A stretch of DNA of 64,000 bases from Gammaproteobacteria bacterium (GTDB lineage Bacteria > Pseudomonadota > Gammaproteobacteria > Steroidobacterales > Steroidobacteraceae), in contig PKRE01000006.1 of NCBI GenBank assembly GCA_017577615.1, positions 124,001-188,000 on the forward strand, in the 5' to 3' direction. The notes beneath the pieces were generated by a model, which worked only from the letters and a program-made list of their open reading frames with translations, ran no database searches and was not told the DNA's origin. The number at the start of each line of letters is the position of its first letter. Position 1 is the first letter of the stretch. The translations under genes were made by a program, and so were the position numbers. This document shows positions 60,941 through 64,000 of this stretch, piece by piece.

Positions 60941-61442
60941 TTAGGAGCAGCACCTCTCGTAAGGCACGCGCCACGGACTGACGACGGACCGCATCCCGAT
61001 CGCCGGAGAACAGCTCTCGTGCCGTCCGTGTCTCAAGAGTATGGTCCGGCGTGCGCCACGCCCAGCCAAACCACACGGTGCCGACGGGCTTGTCCGGCAG
61101 ACCGCCGTCCGGCCCGGCGATACCCGTCACGGATAACGCCACATCGCCGCCCAGAACTTCCAGCGCCCCGAGCGCCATCTCGCGCGCAACCTCTTCGCTG
61201 ACTGCACCGTGCGCGGCGAGCGTCGACGCGTGCACCCCGAGCAGCGCCTGCTTCAGCAGGTTGCTGTACACGACCACACCACCCAAGTACCACGCCGAGC
61301 TGCCGGGAACGTCCGTGATCGTTTTGCCGATCCAACCGCCGGTGCACGACTCCGCTGTCACCAGGCGACGCTCGCCGTCACGCAGGCGAGCCCCGACGCG
61401 AATCGCAAGCGCATTCAAGTCTGTGTCTACATGTGTCCTCAC
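60933..61442 (-). CDS. pncC: Nicotinamide-nucleotide amidohydrolase PncC (CinA C-terminal family)
   Basis: GTG at 61442 gives 169 residues, the normal single-domain size; the frame runs on to 61499 but that extension has no similarity. Landmarks are RLVTAESCTGGWIGKTITDVPGSS, YLGGVVVYSN, GAVSEEVAREMALGA and SVTGIAGPDGG with KPVGTVWFGWA. The enzyme converts NMN to nicotinate mononucleotide in pyridine-nucleotide recycling. Its position before recA is typical of gammaproteobacteria and is sometimes labelled cinA. Confidence 0.92.
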   Translation of the reverse strand: MRTHVDTDLNALAIRVGARLRDGERRLVTAESCTGGWIGKTITDVPGSSAWYLGGVVVYSNLLKQALLGVHASTLAAHGAVSEEVAREMALGALEVLGGDVALSVTGIAGPDGGLPDKPVGTVWFGWAWRTPDHTLETRTARELFSGDRDAVRRQSVARALREVLLLSD

Positions 61443-62023
61443 GTTCCCGGATGTAGCGCCGCAGCCAGCAAGCGTCAAGATTAGAACGTTAGATCTCAAG
61501 CGTCCCTGCGAGCCGACTCAGGTTCAGTCCCGATCGGGGCGCGACGAATCGTTTCTTCGCTATCACCACGCATCTGCGCTATCACCACGCAGAGCGCACT
61601 GCACCCGGTGGCCGCCCCGACTGAGAAGGATCGCAGTGCAGCATTTCTTTCGGACCTGCTTTTGTTGCTCTGTCCACCGGCCTGCACATTGACGAGCCAT
61701 CTCGCCGTGGACGTACGTACATTCCTCCGCGAAACATGCCTTTCTGTAGACGTGACAACGACCCTGCTGTACAGTTTTTGCTACAGGTGATTCAGAGCAT
61801 GCTGAGCATGCTGACCACCAAGATGACCTGGCCGTCACCCCCCATAAGGAACGTGAGCATGCACCGCCGCCGTTCGCGCCGCCGACGACACCGACACCAT
61901 CATCGGCAGGAAACATCCGCCCATATCAATGCCGCTACGCCGGTTGGATCCGCGCATCCCGCGAACTCTCTACATCTGCGTTCGCGACGTGCACATGCGA
62001 TGCCCATCACCTCGACCGACACG
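61443..62023. other. Long intergenic region before the CotH gene
   Basis: The 581 bases hold no recognisable gene. GCTATCACCACGCA occurs twice 19 bases apart (61559 and 61578). GAGCATGCT is tandemly doubled near 61796. An open frame runs in from 61736 to the CotH gene; its translation is Arg/His-rich and looks non-coding, so the promoter and leader of the CotH gene are likely here. Confidence 0.5.
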
Positions 62024-63685
62024 ATGAATGCACGTCATTTCCAGCCTGATCGCCTGAGCCGACTGAAATCATGGTTCGTTGCCGCATCGGTGTTGCTTCT
62101 GCAAGCGTGCGGCAGCAGTAACGAGAACGAAGACCGCGCTTCCCTCCCCGCCGCACCGACGCCGCTTCCTGCTGACGAGCAAATCGCGATCGTCCGTCCA
62201 ACTGGAACCGCCTTGGCTGACGCCCAACTTGGACAACCGCTGCAAGTAGAATGGACACTTCCAACGACTTTCTCCATCTCGAGCGTGCGACTCTTCGCGT
62301 TCCTGTTCACCAGCAACGATGACGCAGCGACGACACACGAGTGCGCAGCTCTTGGGTCCCACTCGTCTACCAGCGCCACGACAGGCACGATCATCATACC
62401 GACGCGATGCAATGAAAAACGAATCGCACGCGTGCAGCTCAAAGTCGTCGTGAGAGGCATGGCCGGTGAGCAAGTCGCTGCGACGCATGAGTTCCGGCGA
62501 ACGCCCGCAGAGGAATTCGTACCGACCGCCACCGACCTGCCCATCGTGCGAATCACGACAGAAGGCTCGGCACCCATAGTCAGCAAAGCGGAGTACGTTA
62601 GCGCGACCCTGACGATCGATCCCAACGGCACCGACGCTGCAGCGCTCAGCGTTCCGCTGCGCATTCGCGGCCGCGGCAATTCCACCTGGGCCATGCCCAA
62701 GAAACCCTATAAGTTGAAGCTCGACGAGAAGACCTCGTTGCTCGGCATGCCTGCCGACCGCGATTGGGTACTCCTCGCCAACTATGCGGACAAGAGCCTG
62801 CTGCGCAATCAAGTGGCATTTGAGTTGGGTCATCGCGTCGGACTTGCGTGGTCTCCGCGGTTTCGTTCCGTCGAGCTCTTCGTAAATGATGAGTATCTCG
62901 GCGTGTACCAGCTCGGCGAAGGCATCAAAGTCGCCGCGCACCGCGTGGATATTCCGGAGCTGAACGAGCTCGACACCTCCGGGAGCGCGCTGACCGGAGG
63001 CTATCTGCTGGAAGTCGACGAGCGCCTCGACGGCGACGTGTATTACGTGACCCGGCTCGGCGTACCGTTCGTGCTCGACACGCCCGAGGAACCCACGCCC
63101 GAACAGCTCAGCTATATCTGGGATTACATTCAGCAAACGGAAGACGCCATCCTAGCGAGCGACTTTGCCGATCCCCTCACTGGGTATGCGGCGTACATCG
63201 ATGTCGATTCCTTCGTGAATTGGTATCTCGTCAACGAGCTGCTGAAGAACAACGATGCAGTCTTCTGGAGCAGTTGCTGGATGTACAAGCAACGCGAGGG
63301 CAAGCTTTTCATGGGCCCCTTGTGGGACTTCGACATCGCTGCAGGGAACATCAACTACAATGGAAACGACGATCCGACGGGTTGGTGGATTCGCAATAGC
63401 CGCTGGATCAGCAGGCTCTTCGAGGATCCAGCATTCGAGACACGCGTCAAAGCACGGTGGAACGAGCTCAAGGTAGAGCACTTTGATACGATCCTCGATT
63501 ACATCGACGAATCCGCCGCTGCACTCGCATTGGGTGCTTCCAACAACTTCAACCGCTGGCCCATCCTCGACCAGTGGGTGTGGCCTAACGCCGTCGTCAC
63601 CGGCTCCTACGAGGGCGAGATCGCGTATCTCAAAGATTGGTTGCAGACCCGCATTGCATGGATGGACGCTCAGTTCAATCCTTGA
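62024..63685 (+). CDS. CotH-kinase-family lipoprotein
   Basis: The ATG at 62024 gives 553 residues starting with a lipoprotein-like signal that ends LLLQACGSS (Cys29). An Ig-like N-terminal region (about 45-170) precedes the CotH domain, which has the family features RGRGNSTWAMPKKPYKLKL, DRDWVLLANYADKSLLRN, FVNDEYLGVYQLGEGI, the His/Asp-rich KVAAHRVDIP and the catalytic Asp pair in GPLWDFDIAAGN. CotH proteins are atypical protein kinases with an otherwise unrecognisable fold, first seen in spore coats. Substrate here is unknown. Confidence 0.88.
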   Translation: MNARHFQPDRLSRLKSWFVAASVLLLQACGSSNENEDRASLPAAPTPLPADEQIAIVRPTGTALADAQLGQPLQVEWTLPTTFSISSVRLFAFLFTSNDDAATTHECAALGSHSSTSATTGTIIIPTRCNEKRIARVQLKVVVRGMAGEQVAATHEFRRTPAEEFVPTATDLPIVRITTEGSAPIVSKAEYVSATLTIDPNGTDAAALSVPLRIRGRGNSTWAMPKKPYKLKLDEKTSLLGMPADRDWVLLANYADKSLLRNQVAFELGHRVGLAWSPRFRSVELFVNDEYLGVYQLGEGIKVAAHRVDIPELNELDTSGSALTGGYLLEVDERLDGDVYYVTRLGVPFVLDTPEEPTPEQLSYIWDYIQQTEDAILASDFADPLTGYAAYIDVDSFVNWYLVNELLKNNDAVFWSSCWMYKQREGKLFMGPLWDFDIAAGNINYNGNDDPTGWWIRNSRWISRLFEDPAFETRVKARWNELKVEHFDTILDYIDESAAALALGASNNFNRWPILDQWVWPNAVVTGSYEGEIAYLKDWLQTRIAWMDAQFNP

Positions 63686-64000
63686 GCGCTTGTCAGTCAC
63701 GACTAGCCGGTCTCGATATCAACGGCGCGCAGGCTCTCTGGCGATCGTATTTGCCACGGCAGCAGCCATTTGACGCGCGGCGTCCTGCCCAGCGCGATAG
63801 CGGGTTTCCCGCCGGACACCGATGTGCTTTCCTTGCCGGAGACCACCAACAGGTCCTCGAGGTGAGCACTGCGAGCCGAGGAAAGGCAAGACGGGCGCAC
63901 GACACGGAAGCACACGGCTCTCGCAAGGGCTTGCGCAGAATGACGTCAAAACATCAAACGCCCACGATTCAGGGAATGTCTTAGATGCGCTAACTGATTT
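63686..64000. other. Unassigned end of window
   Basis: The last 315 bases carry only short frames. One leftward frame (63703-63915) reads EDLLVVSGKES and later RVKWLLPWQIRSPESL, which could be the C-terminus of a gene that begins outside the window, but no family was recognised. No terminator or RNA was found. Confidence 0.4.

Noticed and set aside
61736..62023. N-terminal extension of the CotH protein
   Set aside because: It is Arg/His-rich low-complexity sequence and would bury the lipoprotein signal beginning at 62024.
1..64000. CRISPR arrays, insertion sequences, prophage genes
   Set aside because: No regularly spaced repeats of CRISPR type, no transposase and no phage structural proteins were seen; the 31-bp tandem repeat at 14610 has no spacers.

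Overview
The window is high-GC DNA from a chromosome, almost certainly a gammaproteobacterium. The support is the conserved block pncC/thpR-recA-recX-alaS-csrA-tRNA-Ser-tRNA-Arg, a CysB-type regulator, HtpX, proB/proA and a CCA-encoding tRNA-Arg(ACG). Several TonB/outer-membrane and Tat-exported proteins, plus short G/C-rich degenerate repeats between genes, point to the Xanthomonadales/Nevskiales/Steroidobacter side of the class. That placement is inference, not proof.

Layout. 1-2.6 kb: molybdenum-cofactor genes moaA (5' end outside the window), moaC, a mobA-moaD fusion and moaE. 2.6-14.4 kb: housekeeping and envelope genes (OmpA-like lipoprotein, proA, proB, an acidic small protein, htpX, an FAD-linked 2-hydroxyacid dehydrogenase, a DUF3187-like outer-membrane protein, a PhoX-type Tat protein, a TonB-C lipoprotein). 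14.7-25.6 kb: assimilatory sulfur metabolism in two leftward operons. One is cysH (APS reductase)-cysG-cysK-ferredoxin/NADP reductase; the other is a second ferredoxin/NADP reductase-cysI-DUF934. cysB and an MsbA-like exporter lie between them. No CysJ is seen, so the two reductase paralogues may feed electrons to CysI through ferredoxin. 25.8-28.5 kb: a two-subunit molybdenum hydroxylase of the isoquinoline 1-oxidoreductase type, a possible client of the Moco genes. 28.6-29.7 kb: class II fructose-bisphosphate aldolase.

30.1-43.2 kb is an aromatic-acid catabolic island. Leftward: thiolase, FAD monooxygenase, gentisate dioxygenase, fumarylpyruvate hydrolase and an NDP-forming acyl-CoA synthetase. 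Rightward: TetR regulator, enoyl-CoA hydratase/3-hydroxyacyl-CoA dehydrogenase, feruloyl-CoA-synthase-like ligase and an aromatic-acid/H+ symporter, followed by a MarR regulator with a clear palindromic operator. Together they read as CoA-dependent side-chain beta-oxidation of a hydroxycinnamate feeding the gentisate pathway.

43.5-54.1 kb is a second, less familiar cluster: LysR, SDR, aldo/keto reductase, TonB receptor, a full-length glycyl-radical-enzyme homologue, a divergent LysR, an MFS carrier and a hotdog thioesterase. The glycyl-radical homologue keeps the C-terminal Arg-x-x-Gly radical loop, but Ser-Leu-Gly stands where the family has the catalytic Cys-x-Glu, and no activating enzyme is present in the window. 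This is the strongest candidate here for undescribed biology.

54.6-61.4 kb is the conserved tRNA/csrA/alaS/recX/recA/thpR/pncC block. The window ends with a CotH-kinase-type lipoprotein and about 315 bases with no recognisable gene.
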